Source: Flagellimonas marinaquae (GTDB lineage Bacteria > Bacteroidota > Bacteroidia > Flavobacteriales > Flavobacteriaceae). Taken from it: a stretch of DNA of 64,000 nucleotides. Below the pieces are notes generated by a model. It was not told where the DNA came from, did not search any database, and saw nothing but the letters and a program-made list of their open reading frames with translations. The translations under genes and the position numbers were made by a program. Below are positions 51,244-61,200 of the stretch, in pieces; position 1 is the stretch's first letter; each line of letters begins with the position of its first letter. Location of the stretch: assembly GCF_003992675.1 (NCBI RefSeq), contig NZ_RZMZ01000017.1, forward strand, positions 1-64,000. Reading direction: 5' to 3'.

Positions 51244-52596
51244 ATGTTGAATATTTCTAAATCAGTTTTAAATAGAAAGGTAGACCTTTCCGATTATAAG
51301 GCAGTCATAAGGGTATCGCACCGAAGACATTACAAGCATTTCAATCGGTTCCTTGTGGTGTTCGCCGTTATTTTTGTAATCATATTGTTCCTGCCTTGGA
51401 CCCAGAACGTTTCGGGAAAAGGGTTTTTAACCACCTTAACGCCCGATCAACGACCACAGACCATTCAATCCCCAATACCGGGTCGAATTGAGAAATGGTT
51501 TGTTCGCGAAGGCGACTTTGTGGAAAAAGGAGATACGATTTTGCATATTTCTGAAATCAAGAATGAGTATTTTGACCCCAACCTTGTGCAAAGGACCGGG
51601 CAGCAGATTAAGGCAAAAGAGATGTCCGTTACTTCGTATCAAGAAAAGGTAAAGGCTCTTAATGCCCAAATAGCCGCACTTACCACGGAGAGGGCCTTGA
51701 AGTTGGAACAGGCCCGAAACAAGCTATTACAGGCAAAATTGAAAGTTGAAAGCGATAGCATCGATTTTGAGGCGGCCAAAACAAATATCTTGATAGCGCA
51801 AAGACAGTTTGACCGAACCACGCAATTGGAGTCGGAGGGGCTTAAGGCAGTGACGGATGTTGAAGAAAAGCGCTTAAAACTTCAGGAAACACAGGCCAAA
51901 ATAATTTCGCAGGAAAACAAGCTCTTGGCCAGTAAAAACGAGGTGTTGAACGCCCAAGTGGAAATCACAAGGGTAGAAGCCGAATACGCAGATAAAATAT
52001 CCAAGGCACGAAGTGATAAATTCACCGCGCAATCCAATCAGTTCGATTCAGAGGCCCAAGTGACCAAACTGGAAAATGAATTTACCAACTATTCGATTCG
52101 GAACGACCTTTACTACATTAGGGCGCCCCAAACCGGATTTATAAATAAGGCCATTCAAGGTGGTATCGGGGAAACCTTTAAGGAAGGCGACCGATTGGTA
52201 GGCATTATGCCGGCAAAATATGATATGGCAGTGGAAACCTTTGTGGAGCCCATAGATTTACCTTTGATCCATCTTGGGGAAAAAGTACGGATCCAGTTTG
52301 ATGGATGGCCCGTAATTATTTTTAGCGGATGGCCCAATGTATCCTACGGTACCTACGGCGGGGTTGTCGTTGCGATTGAGACCTTTATCAGCGATAATGG
52401 AAAATATAGGATTTTGTTGGCCCCAGATCCTGAAGATCATCCGTGGCCGAAAGACCTTAGAGTGGGATCGGGCGCCAATACGATTGCCTTATTGGAAGAT
52501 GTCCCTATCTGGTTTGAATTGTGGAGACAGTTGAACGGCTTCCCGCCCAATTATTATCAACCCGAAAACAACAGTGCAAATGCTGCAAAGAAATAG
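51244..52596 (+). CDS. HlyD-type periplasmic adaptor protein
   Basis: This 450-residue membrane-fusion protein has one N-terminal transmembrane helix (about 36-51) and a first lipoyl half-motif (SPIPGRIEKWFVREGDFVEK, about 77-96). A long coiled coil follows (about 120-290, many Lys/Gln/Glu heptads), then the second lipoyl half (YIRAPQTGFINKAIQGGIGE) and a beta-barrel domain. Adaptors of this type link an inner-membrane exporter to a TolC-like channel. It begins 11 bases after the ABC gene and overlaps the TolC-like gene by 23 bases. Confidence 0.92.
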   Translation: MLNISKSVLNRKVDLSDYKAVIRVSHRRHYKHFNRFLVVFAVIFVIILFLPWTQNVSGKGFLTTLTPDQRPQTIQSPIPGRIEKWFVREGDFVEKGDTILHISEIKNEYFDPNLVQRTGQQIKAKEMSVTSYQEKVKALNAQIAALTTERALKLEQARNKLLQAKLKVESDSIDFEAAKTNILIAQRQFDRTTQLESEGLKAVTDVEEKRLKLQETQAKIISQENKLLASKNEVLNAQVEITRVEAEYADKISKARSDKFTAQSNQFDSEAQVTKLENEFTNYSIRNDLYYIRAPQTGFINKAIQGGIGETFKEGDRLVGIMPAKYDMAVETFVEPIDLPLIHLGEKVRIQFDGWPVIIFSGWPNVSYGTYGGVVVAIETFISDNGKYRILLAPDPEDHPWPKDLRVGSGANTIALLEDVPIWFELWRQLNGFPPNYYQPENNSANAAKK

Positions 52597-53995
52597 AAGA
52601 TTACTTTTATTCTGTACCCTCTTTTTCTTTTATATAAGCTTTTCTCACGCCCAACAGGATTCTTTGGTCCTTGGGTTTAAAGAGTATTTGGGCTATGTAA
52701 AAAAATACCATCCTGTGGCCAAACAGGCACAACTTACCATTGCCATTGGCCAAGCCAACTTGATGAAGGCACGTGGTGGTTTTGATCCCAAGGTAGAGGT
52801 CGATTACGATCGCAAACAATTTAAGGGGACGGAATACTGGGACAAGTTAAATGCAACCTTCAAAATACCTACTTGGTTCGGAATAGAACTTAAGGGAAAC
52901 TTGGAACAGAATGAGGGTAGTTTCCTCAGCGATGAAGCAACTGTTCCTGACGATGGTCAGTACAGTGCTGGGGTATCCATGTCTGTACTGCAGGGATTTT
53001 GGATCAATGAACGCATGGCTACCCTGAGGAAAGCCAAATTCTTTAGAGAGCAGTCCAAGGCAGACCAAGATCTTTTGGTGAACCAGGTACTGTATGATGC
53101 AGCCCTTGCCTATTTTGATTGGTTGCGGGCGTATCGTGATGCGCAGGTTTTTGAGGATTTTTTGGAAAATGCCGAAATCAGGTTTCAAGGAGTGAAAAGC
53201 AGTGCGCTTGCAGGAGACATTTCCATCATCGATACCGTTGAAGCGAAGATTGCAGTGGAAAATAGGGCGTTGAGTTTGGAACAGGCCAACGTGAAGTTGA
53301 TGAAAAGATCTTTGGAACTATCCAACTTTCTATGGATAGAGGATGTTCCCGTTGAGCTACAGGACAATATTATGCCAAATTTGGAGGTGGAAGGTGAGAT
53401 AGATACCACTCTGGAGATTCTGGGCAAACCCTTGGATAGTTTTACCTTAGAAAATCATCCTAAAATACGTTCCCTCGATTTCAAAATCGATGGACTTGTC
53501 GTAGACCGACGACTGAAAGCCAATAAGTTGCTGCCGAAACTGGATGTGGAATATAACTTTATCACCGAGACACCCGAACTGATGAATTCCTTGATTACAG
53601 ACAATTATAAGGGAGGGCTCACCTTTAGTGTACCCTTGTTTCTACGAAAAGAAAGAGGGGACTTAAAATTGGCCAAATTTAAATTAAGGGACGCTGAATT
53701 TGAACGCGATAATGCCCAAGTCGAAATCCAGAACAAGGTAATTGCCATTTATCGTGAGTTGGACTCCTATATTACCCAAAATACCCTAATAGCCAATATC
53801 GTGAGGGATTATGGTACCTTGCTTCAGGCGGAGGAACGAAAGTTCAGTTTTGGGGAGAGCTCACTCTTTTTGATCAACTCAAGGGAAAGCAAGCTTATTG
53901 ATGCCTATTTGAAACAGAACGAGATGCAAAACAAATTCTACTACACCAAGGCAATGCTGTTCAAGAGCTTGGCCATTAATCCAGAGGCATTGTAA
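52574..53995 (+). CDS. TolC-family outer-membrane efflux protein
   Basis: This 473-residue protein has a signal peptide (MQMLQRNRRLLLFCTLFFFY then ISFSHAQ). It contains the duplicated TolC-like helical hairpins, for example YVKKYHPVAKQAQLTIAIGQ and TLENHPKIRSLDFKIDGLVV, with VEAKIAVENRALSLEQANVK in between. TolC forms a trimeric tunnel through the outer membrane and periplasm. It starts within the end of the HlyD-like gene, indicating coupled translation and a common export function. Confidence 0.92.
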   Translation: MQMLQRNRRLLLFCTLFFFYISFSHAQQDSLVLGFKEYLGYVKKYHPVAKQAQLTIAIGQANLMKARGGFDPKVEVDYDRKQFKGTEYWDKLNATFKIPTWFGIELKGNLEQNEGSFLSDEATVPDDGQYSAGVSMSVLQGFWINERMATLRKAKFFREQSKADQDLLVNQVLYDAALAYFDWLRAYRDAQVFEDFLENAEIRFQGVKSSALAGDISIIDTVEAKIAVENRALSLEQANVKLMKRSLELSNFLWIEDVPVELQDNIMPNLEVEGEIDTTLEILGKPLDSFTLENHPKIRSLDFKIDGLVVDRRLKANKLLPKLDVEYNFITETPELMNSLITDNYKGGLTFSVPLFLRKERGDLKLAKFKLRDAEFERDNAQVEIQNKVIAIYRELDSYITQNTLIANIVRDYGTLLQAEERKFSFGESSLFLINSRESKLIDAYLKQNEMQNKFYYTKAMLFKSLAINPEAL

Positions 53996-54076
53996 GGATT
54001 CCATTTCAAAACCAACCAATGACAAAAGTCACCAAATAGGTGGCAGGCCATGGTTACCTTTGAAAAAACAATTTTT

Positions 54077-54697
54077 ATGGAAGTATTGGAGAACGATAAA
54101 TTGGAGTTGGTTCAGGATTTCATCCCTAAGGCAATGGATTATCCCACATACCGCAAACTCGTAAGCGAGTTGGCAAAAAGGGGCAAGTCAACTGGTCCAG
54201 ACCAGTCCGAAGCAATGATCAATTACACGAAATTGAGCGACCGTAGAATGGTTCGCTGGGAGAAAACGTTCAAGATTTCTGAAGAGATTCAAAAAAAGTT
54301 GGCCGCTCTGGAAAAGGACCTAACGTTCGTGGTACTTACCGAAAGCTGGTGTGGAGATGCTGCTGCAAGCATGCCGATACTCCAAAAAATAGCGGAATCA
54401 TCGGCCAAAATAGACTTAAAAGTGGTGTTGAGGGATGAAAGCTTGGAGTTGATGGATGCTTTTTTGACCAATGGTGCCCGTTCCATTCCCAAAGTGATTG
54501 TTTTGGATAACTCCAATCAGGAAATTGTTGGTGAATGGGGGCCAAGACCAAGCCTTGCAACCAAAATGGTAGAGGATTATAAAAAAGAACACGGTAAACT
54601 TACCGATGAGTTCAAACAGGAACTGCAGCTTTGGTACAATAAAAGCAAAGGGCAAAATATTCTAGAGGATATCCTACAGTTACTTGCTTTGGAATAG
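54077..54697 (+). CDS. Thioredoxin-fold protein, single-cysteine WCGD type
   Basis: This 206-residue cytoplasmic protein has a helical N-terminal part and a thioredoxin fold whose active-site region reads TESWCGDAAASMP (about residue 90-102). The second Cys of CxxC is absent, as in the Thioredoxin_9 type common in Bacteroidota, so it is not a classical disulfide reductase. ATG 54077 (MEVLENDKLELVQDF) is preferred; nine codons upstream look non-coding. It follows the TolC-like gene by 81 bases and may or may not belong to the exporter operon. The 3' end overlaps the convergent TonB-like gene by 18 bases. Confidence 0.75.
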   Translation: MEVLENDKLELVQDFIPKAMDYPTYRKLVSELAKRGKSTGPDQSEAMINYTKLSDRRMVRWEKTFKISEEIQKKLAALEKDLTFVVLTESWCGDAAASMPILQKIAESSAKIDLKVVLRDESLELMDAFLTNGARSIPKVIVLDNSNQEIVGEWGPRPSLATKMVEDYKKEHGKLTDEFKQELQLWYNKSKGQNILEDILQLLALE

Positions 54698-55399
54698 ATA
54701 GGTAATGGTTCCGATCTGTGCTGCTTTGGAATCGGGGCTAAAACGTGCCTTAAGGGCGTAAGCAATGGCGTTATCTACCAAACAGCCGTTGTCCGTTCCC
54801 GAACTTTTATCATTAAAACTTGCTTCGGTAACGTAACCATTGTTATCCACGGTAATGTTTACCACCACCTTGCCACCTTCAATACACGTATAAATAGGGG
54901 GGGGTAGGTAATAGGCATTGCGCTCCACCAATGAGTATGAAATGGAGGTACGTCTATCTTTCAAATAATTGGTAAATTCTTCTTTTTGGGCATCCCGTTC
55001 TCCGAGCTTTTGTTTTTTCTCGTCCCGTTGCGCCTTTAATTGCTTGAGTTGTTCCTCGAATCCCGAGTTGTCGGCATATTCCCCCGTTTCACTGCTTAAG
55101 GCTCTTTCTTCCATAAGCTCTTCCAGGGTTTTTAACGGTTCTGGGTTCCCAACACTTGGCTTTGCGGTTTCATTGAGTGCCATGTGGCTTTTGATGGGGT
55201 CGTTTGCGGCCTGCATCTCCTCAAGTCGTTGTTCCTCTTCTTCAAGGAGCTTTTCGATATCCTCGTCGGCCAAGCTCATTTCAATCACATATTCATCCTC
55301 TTGCATACCTCCCAAGTGTATGTTGAAAAGCAACAAAACCACTATGGACATAGCGAAGAAAGTGATCAAAAGTGATAACTGGCTCTTGTTAAGGTTCAT
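54680..55399 (-). CDS. TonB-like energy transducer
   Basis: This 239-residue protein has one N-terminal transmembrane helix (about 7-27, LSLLITFFAMSIVVLLLFNI) and a long charged, Glu/Gln/Lys-rich periplasmic stretch with coiled-coil character, instead of the Pro-rich spacer of E. coli TonB. The C-terminal TonB-like beta domain covers about 165-239 (GGKVVVNITVDNNGYVTEAS, YALKARFSPDSKAAQIGTIT). No exbB/exbD genes are adjacent, so which receptors it serves is unknown. Confidence 0.82.
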   Translation of the reverse strand: MNLNKSQLSLLITFFAMSIVVLLLFNIHLGGMQEDEYVIEMSLADEDIEKLLEEEEQRLEEMQAANDPIKSHMALNETAKPSVGNPEPLKTLEELMEERALSSETGEYADNSGFEEQLKQLKAQRDEKKQKLGERDAQKEEFTNYLKDRRTSISYSLVERNAYYLPPPIYTCIEGGKVVVNITVDNNGYVTEASFNDKSSGTDNGCLVDNAIAYALKARFSPDSKAAQIGTITYLFQSK

Positions 55400-55447
55400 G
55401 GTCTAACTATAACCGCTTTTTTAGTAAATTATTTTATCCCAACCTCT

Positions 55448-56182
55448 CTAGGTTGAGGTGTTTACCCCTAATTCCTCCCTGAACGTATGGGGTGTTGTAG
55501 CATTATTTACGTTGAAATCCCCTATTTTGGTTCTTCGGAGTTCGGATAAGTAAGCCCCTGAACCAAGTGCCTTTCCAAAATCATGGGCCAATGAACGTAT
55601 ATAGGTTCCTTTGCTGCACACTACCCTAAAATCAACTTCGGGGCGTGCAATTCGAGTGATTTCAAACTCCAAAATCTCAATTTTTCGTGATTTTATCTCC
55701 ACTTGCTTTCCTTCACGTGCCAGTTCGTACAAACGTTTCCCATCCTTTTTTAGGGCTGAAAAGATGGGCGGTACTTGTTCAATTTCGCCCAAAAATTGTT
55801 TGGTGGCTTCGTTGATAGCATCATCTGTGATATGTTCTGTGGGAAAGGTTTGGTTAACCTCGGTTTCCATATCGTAGGAAGGCGTAGTGGCGCCCAAAGT
55901 GAAGGTTCCTGTGTACTCTTTCACTTGTCCTTGAAGCTCGGGGATTTTTTTGGTGAATTTACCGGTGCATATAATCAATAAGCCCGTGGCTAAGGGGTCT
56001 AGGGTTCCGGCATGGCCAATTTTTATCTTTTTGAGGCCAAATTTTTTACGGATGGCCCACTTAAGGGCATTTACCGCTTGGAACGAGCTCCATTCCAATG
56101 GTTTGTCGATCAATAAAATCTGACCCTCTAAAAAATCTTCTTTGGTGTTCAAAAACTTGGGGTTTGGGGCAAATATACTCAT
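55448..56182 (-). CDS. truB: tRNA pseudouridine(55) synthase
   Basis: This 244-residue TruB forms Psi55 in the T-loop of tRNAs. The catalytic Asp lies in GHAGTLDPLATGLLI (about residues 54-68). The substrate-handling motifs KEYTGTFTLGATTPSYD and CSKGTYIRSLAHDFG are intact. There is no C-terminal PUA extension. Its ATG at 56182 directly follows the uppP stop (TAGATG), so it is the last gene of ftsX-DUF3098-uppP-truB. Confidence 0.96.
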   Translation of the reverse strand: MSIFAPNPKFLNTKEDFLEGQILLIDKPLEWSSFQAVNALKWAIRKKFGLKKIKIGHAGTLDPLATGLLIICTGKFTKKIPELQGQVKEYTGTFTLGATTPSYDMETEVNQTFPTEHITDDAINEATKQFLGEIEQVPPIFSALKKDGKRLYELAREGKQVEIKSRKIEILEFEITRIARPEVDFRVVCSKGTYIRSLAHDFGKALGSGAYLSELRRTKIGDFNVNNATTPHTFREELGVNTST

Positions 56183-56977
56183 CTATCCCCAAATACTCCA
56201 CGCAAGAGCGATGAGGCCCACAACCAAACAGTAGATGGCAAAATAGGTTAGCTTGCTTTGGCGCACCAGTTTGATCATCCAGGTGCAGGCAGCCAATCCA
56301 GCGATAAAGGCAGCAACAAATCCAGCACCCATGGCCACAGCTTGGTCACCATGAAAGGATATTTCCCCGCCCATCAAGTCCTTGGCCACTTTGCCCAAAA
56401 TCAATGGAACTACCATCAGAAAAGAGAATCGGGCCGATTTGGTCTTGTCAACCCCTAAGAGAACCGCAGCTGAAATAGTGGCACCACTTCTGGAAATCCC
56501 GGGAAGTATGGCTACAGCTTGCGCCATCCCGATGGCAAATGCGCTGCGAAAGGATACGTTTTTATCGGTAGTCTTGGCCAAGTCAGCCAGATACAATAAA
56601 AACGCGGTAATGATCAACATGATGCCTACGATAACAATAGCACCATCAAAAAACACCTCGATAAAATCATTTAAAAAAAGACCCACCAAGGCAGCGGGAA
56701 TCATGGATATGATAATTTTTAAGGAAAACTGTGTTTCATCGTTCCATTTGAATTGAAATAGCCCCTTGAAGATGTCAAAAACATCCTTACGGAATACTAC
56801 CAAAGTACTCAAGGCAGTGGCAAAGTGAAGGATCACGGTGAACAACAAACTTTCTTCAGGAACGGCCTGAGCACCCAAAATGGCTTTCCCCAATTCTAAA
56901 TGACCGCTGGAGGAAACAGGCAAAAATTCGGTCAATCCTTGAATGATTCCAAGGATGATGGCATCTATCAGTTCCAA
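56183..56977 (-). CDS. uppP: Undecaprenyl-diphosphate phosphatase
   Basis: This 264-residue integral membrane protein recycles undecaprenyl diphosphate for cell-wall synthesis. The BacA/UppP signature motifs are LTEFLPVSSSGHLELGKA near the N-terminus and VAILPGISRSGATISAAV near residue 160. About eight transmembrane helices are predicted. It sits between a DUF3098 gene (one base upstream) and truB (adjoining). Confidence 0.95.
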   Translation of the reverse strand: MELIDAIILGIIQGLTEFLPVSSSGHLELGKAILGAQAVPEESLLFTVILHFATALSTLVVFRKDVFDIFKGLFQFKWNDETQFSLKIIISMIPAALVGLFLNDFIEVFFDGAIVIVGIMLIITAFLLYLADLAKTTDKNVSFRSAFAIGMAQAVAILPGISRSGATISAAVLLGVDKTKSARFSFLMVVPLILGKVAKDLMGGEISFHGDQAVAMGAGFVAAFIAGLAACTWMIKLVRQSKLTYFAIYCLVVGLIALAWSIWG

Positions 56978-56978
56978 A

Positions 56979-57245
56979 TTATTCCTCTTTTTTCTTGTTA
57001 GGATTCAACAAAATAGCGTATACCTGAATACCAAGTCCAATTAAGATCAGGGTTGGCGCAAGGCGTATCCGTCTAAAATTGTAGATCTCGGGATTGAATA
57101 CCTCTGGGTCATCACTTCCCCCACCGCTCATCAAAATATACCCGAGGGCAATAAAGGCGATTCCGATAAAGAGAAACAAGTAGTTCTTTCGTTGGAAAAC
57201 AAATTCCTTTGTGGGTTTTTGACCGTTTTTGTTTTTCTTGCTCAT
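56979..57245 (-). CDS. DUF3098 membrane protein
   Basis: This 88-residue protein has two transmembrane helices (about 22-40, YLFLFIGIAFIALGYILMSG; and 64-82) separated by a polar loop GGSDDPEVFNPEIYNFRRIR, which is the DUF3098 signature. It has a basic N-terminus. The constant position between ftsX and uppP in Bacteroidota (recollection) hints at a link to cell-envelope growth, but no function is known. Confidence 0.85.
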   Translation of the reverse strand: MSKKNKNGQKPTKEFVFQRKNYLFLFIGIAFIALGYILMSGGGSDDPEVFNPEIYNFRRIRLAPTLILIGLGIQVYAILLNPNKKKEE

Positions 57246-57254
57246 GTCGCAAAG

Positions 57255-58133
57255 TTAATAATAAAGATCGTCCGTCCTCAGATTTAAAAAACGTTGGGTG
57301 GCAAAATGCGTACTGGCCCAAGAAATGATTACTCCCAAACCGAAAACGCCAACAAACAAAAGTATAAGGACGATGTAATCCTGTAACAAATTCAGTTCGG
57401 GAAAATTTTTGTCGATGTAGTACACCAAAACGCCCAATCCGATTAGGGCAACTAGGGCACCTGCCATGCCCAGCTTAATGTTGGTCCAAATAAAGGGCCT
57501 GCGGATAAAAGTCTTGGTAGCCCCCACCATTTGCATAGTTTTGATGATAAACCTTTTGGAATAGATGGACAAACGGATGGAGCTATTGATGAGCAACACG
57601 GCAATTAGGGTGAATACGGCACTGGCCACCAAAATCCAAAGACTTATTTTCCGGGCATTGTTGTTCAATAATGAAATCAAGGGCTTGTCATAACTCACTT
57701 CATCCACATAGGCCTTTTCGGAAATCTCAGCAGCAATCTCATCAATTTGTTCGGGCGACACGAAGTCTGCTTTAAGGTTGACGTCGATGGAATTTTTAAG
57801 GGGATTGTACCCCAAAAACTCCACAAAGTTTTCTCCAATATCCTCGCTATACTGTTCTGCCGCATCTTCCTTGGAAATGTATTCGGCCGATTTGGTATAC
57901 TCGGCAAGGGCCAGACTTTTTTGCAATTGGTCAATTTCCACGGGTTTGGCACTGTCCTTCAAGAATACCGATATGGTGATTTGCTCCTTAAAATGGTCGG
58001 CCAACTTTTTGGTATTGAGCACCAAAAGACCCAAGACACCTAAAAGAAACAGGACCAGGGCAATGCTCAAAGCCACGGAAAAGTAGGAGGAAATCAGTTT
58101 TCTACGCTGATATCGTTCAATATATTGGCTCAT
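57255..58133 (-). CDS. ftsX: Cell division protein FtsX
   Basis: This 292-residue permease-like protein has four transmembrane helices (about 20-42, 168-190, 220-242, 258-280). A periplasmic loop (about 50-160) follows helix one, including ITISVFLKDSAKPVEIDQLQ. The C-terminal FtsX/MacB-type permease domain begins around SIRLSIYSKRFIIKTMQMVG. FtsX works with FtsE to activate peptidoglycan hydrolases at division. ftsE is not in the window. It is the first gene of the minus-strand unit and is divergent from leuS. Confidence 0.93.
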   Translation of the reverse strand: MSQYIERYQRRKLISSYFSVALSIALVLFLLGVLGLLVLNTKKLADHFKEQITISVFLKDSAKPVEIDQLQKSLALAEYTKSAEYISKEDAAEQYSEDIGENFVEFLGYNPLKNSIDVNLKADFVSPEQIDEIAAEISEKAYVDEVSYDKPLISLLNNNARKISLWILVASAVFTLIAVLLINSSIRLSIYSKRFIIKTMQMVGATKTFIRRPFIWTNIKLGMAGALVALIGLGVLVYYIDKNFPELNLLQDYIVLILLFVGVFGLGVIISWASTHFATQRFLNLRTDDLYY

Positions 58134-58168
58134 ATAGTAGAATCAGTATGTAAAAATAGAAAAGTAAA

Positions 58169-58197
58169 TTGTATTTAGGGGATTAAACCTATTTTTG
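58169..58197 (+). promoter_or_regulatory. Promoter of leuS
   Basis: TTG (58169-58171), 18 bases, then TATTTTTG (58190-58197), an exact TAnnTTTG match 25 bases before the leuS ATG. Confidence 0.65.
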
Positions 58198-58222
58198 CAC
58201 ACGAAATTGAACAAGATTAACA

Positions 58223-61200
58223 ATGAATTACGATTTCCGCGAGATTGAGGCCAAATGGCAGAAGTATTGGGCAGAAAACGAAACGTTTAAGACATCCAAC
58301 GATTCCGAAAAACCGAAATTTTATGCATTGTCGATGTTTCCGTATCCCTCTGGGGCAGGGTTGCACGTAGGGCACCCGCTAGGGTACATCGCAACGGACA
58401 TCTATTCACGCTATAAACGGCACAAAGGGTTTAATGTGCTGCATCCCATGGGGTACGATTCCTTTGGGTTGCCCGCAGAGCAGTATGCCATCCAAACGGG
58501 TCAACACCCTGCCATCACTACGGAAAACAACATCAACAGATACCGTGAGCAGTTGGATCAGCTCGGTTTCTCTTTTGATTGGAGCCGCGAAGTACGTACC
58601 TCCAACCCACAATATTATAAATGGACGCAATGGATCTTTATCCAATTGTTCAATGCGTGGTACAACAAGAAATCCGATAAAGCGGAAAGCATTGATAGTT
58701 TGATTTCCATTTTTGAAAAAGAGGGAAATAGCAATGTCGAAGCCGCTTGTGATGATGACACTCCAAGTTTTGATGCAGCGATCTGGAATGGCTATTCCGA
58801 TAAGGAAAAGCAAGAAATCCTTTTAAAATATAGATTGACCTATTTGGCGGATACCGAAGTGAACTGGTGTCCCGCTTTGGGAACCGTTTTGGCGAACGAT
58901 GAAATCGTGAACGGAGTTTCCGAGCGCGGTGGACATCCTGTGATCCGCAAAAAAATGACTCAATGGAGTATGCGCATCACCGCTTACGCACAGCGTTTGT
59001 TGGACGGATTGGACAAAATTGATTGGCCGCAACCTTTAAAGGATTCCCAGACCAACTGGATCGGACGTTCCGTTGGGGCTTCGGTTACTTTTAATGTATT
59101 GGACGCTGAGCGTAGTCGAAGCGACCAAGATGGGATTTCGGGCGACGATGTCACTTCGAGCGCAGTCGAGAAGCCTTACGAGGATGTGATTTCGACTCCG
59201 CTCAATCACCCATATCAAATCGAAGTTTTCACCACCCGTCCCGACACCATTTTCGGTGTAAGTTTTATGACTTTGGCCCCAGAGCACGAGTTGGTGGCCA
59301 AAATCACTACGCCAGAACAAAAAGCTGAGGTGGATGCTTACGTGGAAGCTACGGCAAAACGTTCCGAGCGTGACCGTATGGCCGATGTAAAAACCATTTC
59401 GGGGGTGTTCACGGGAGCCTATGCAGAGCATCCGTTTACCAAAGAGCCCATTCCCATTTGGATTGGAGACTACGTATTGGCTAGCTATGGAACAGGAGCG
59501 GTTATGGCCGTACCCTGTGGCGACCAACGTGATTACGATTTTGCCAAACATTACAACATCCCTATTCCCAACATTTTTGAAGGGGTCGATATTTCCGAAG
59601 AGGCGTTTGCCGACAAGGAAACAACTGTTATTGCCAATTCTGATTTTCTAAACGGATTGCCGTATAAAAAGGCGATGAAGAAAATCATTGCGGAGTTGGA
59701 ACGAATCGGACATGGCAAAGGCAAAGTGAATTATCGTTTGCGCGATGCCGTATTTAGCCGCCAGCGGTATTGGGGAGAACCCTTCCCTGTGTATTATGTG
59801 GATGGTATGCCGCAGATGATCGATGTGGAGCATTTACCTTTGGAACTACCTGAAGTGGAAAAATACCTCCCCACCGAAACGGGCGAACCACCATTGGGCA
59901 ACGCTACGGAATGGGCCTGGGACACGAAGAACAATAAAGTAGTTTCCAATGACCTTGTCACCCTGAGCGCAGTCGAAGGGTCGGACAAGGGGGATGAGAT
60001 GCTGAATCAAGTTCAGCATGACGGTATTTATCCATTGGAATTGAACACCATGCCCGGTTGGGCGGGAAGTTCCCAATACTTTAATAGGTATATGGATCCA
60101 CGGAACGATGACGCTATTTTCTCTCCCGAAGCCATCAATTATTGGCAAGATGTGGACTTGTATATCGGAGGTAGCGAGCACGCTACGGGCCACTTGTTGT
60201 ATTCCCGTTTTTGGCAGAAGTTTATGTTTGATATGGGTTATGTGCCCAAAGACGAATTTGCCAAAAAGTTGATCAACCAGGGGATGATTACGGGGACGAG
60301 TGCATTTGTGTATCGTTGGACAAAAAAGTATAACGGGAATGCGGTATTTATTTCAAAAGGGATAATTGAAAAAGCTGTAAAGGAGAAAGGTTTTCTTTAT
60401 GATTATTCAAGTGTATTGGATAAGATGTTTTCTGATTTAAAATCAAAGGATGGGGGAAGGAAGATTGCTGAAACATCTTGGAAGCATTTCGATGCAATTC
60501 ACGCAGATGTTTCTTTGGTCAATGCATCGGATGAATTGGATGTGGAAGCTTTCAAAAAATGGCAACCAGAATATAAGGATGCCGAGTTCATTCTGGAAGA
60601 TGGAAAATATATTGTAGGCCGCGAAATCGAAAAAATGTCCAAATCCAAATACAATGTCGTCAACCCCGATGCCATTTGTGAGGAGTACGGGGCAGATTCG
60701 TTGCGTTTGTACGAAATGTTCTTGGGTCCCTTAGAGCAATCCAAACCTTGGAACACGGCTGGTATCACCGGAGTGCATTCCTTCCTTAAAAAACTTTGGA
60801 AGTTGTATGCACCATATACAAATTGGTCGCTGAGCGAAGCCGAAGCGGAACCCACCGCCGAAAATCTAAAAACCTTGCACAAGACCATCAAAAAAGTGGA
60901 AGAGGATATCGAGAACTTCTCGTTCAACACTTCGGTGTCTACCTTTATGATTTGTGTCAATGAATTGACGGCCCAAAAATGTACCAGCAAGGCCATTTTG
61001 GAGCCATTGGCCATTTTGGTGTCGCCCTACGCGCCCCACATTGCCGAGGAGCTTTGGAGTCGTTTGGGTCATTCAGAATCCATTGCCGAAGCACCATTCC
61101 CTACATTTGAGGAGAAGTACCTGGTGGAAAGCAGCAAGGAATATCCGATATCCTTCAATGGAAAGATGCGTTTTAAATTGGAACTGCCCCTAGATATGGG

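Noticed and set aside
59105..60022. CRISPR-like array in leuS because of repeated GAGCGnAGTCGA units
   Set aside because: Only a few units in mixed orientation with irregular spacing, inside a coding frame; no spacers and no cas genes.
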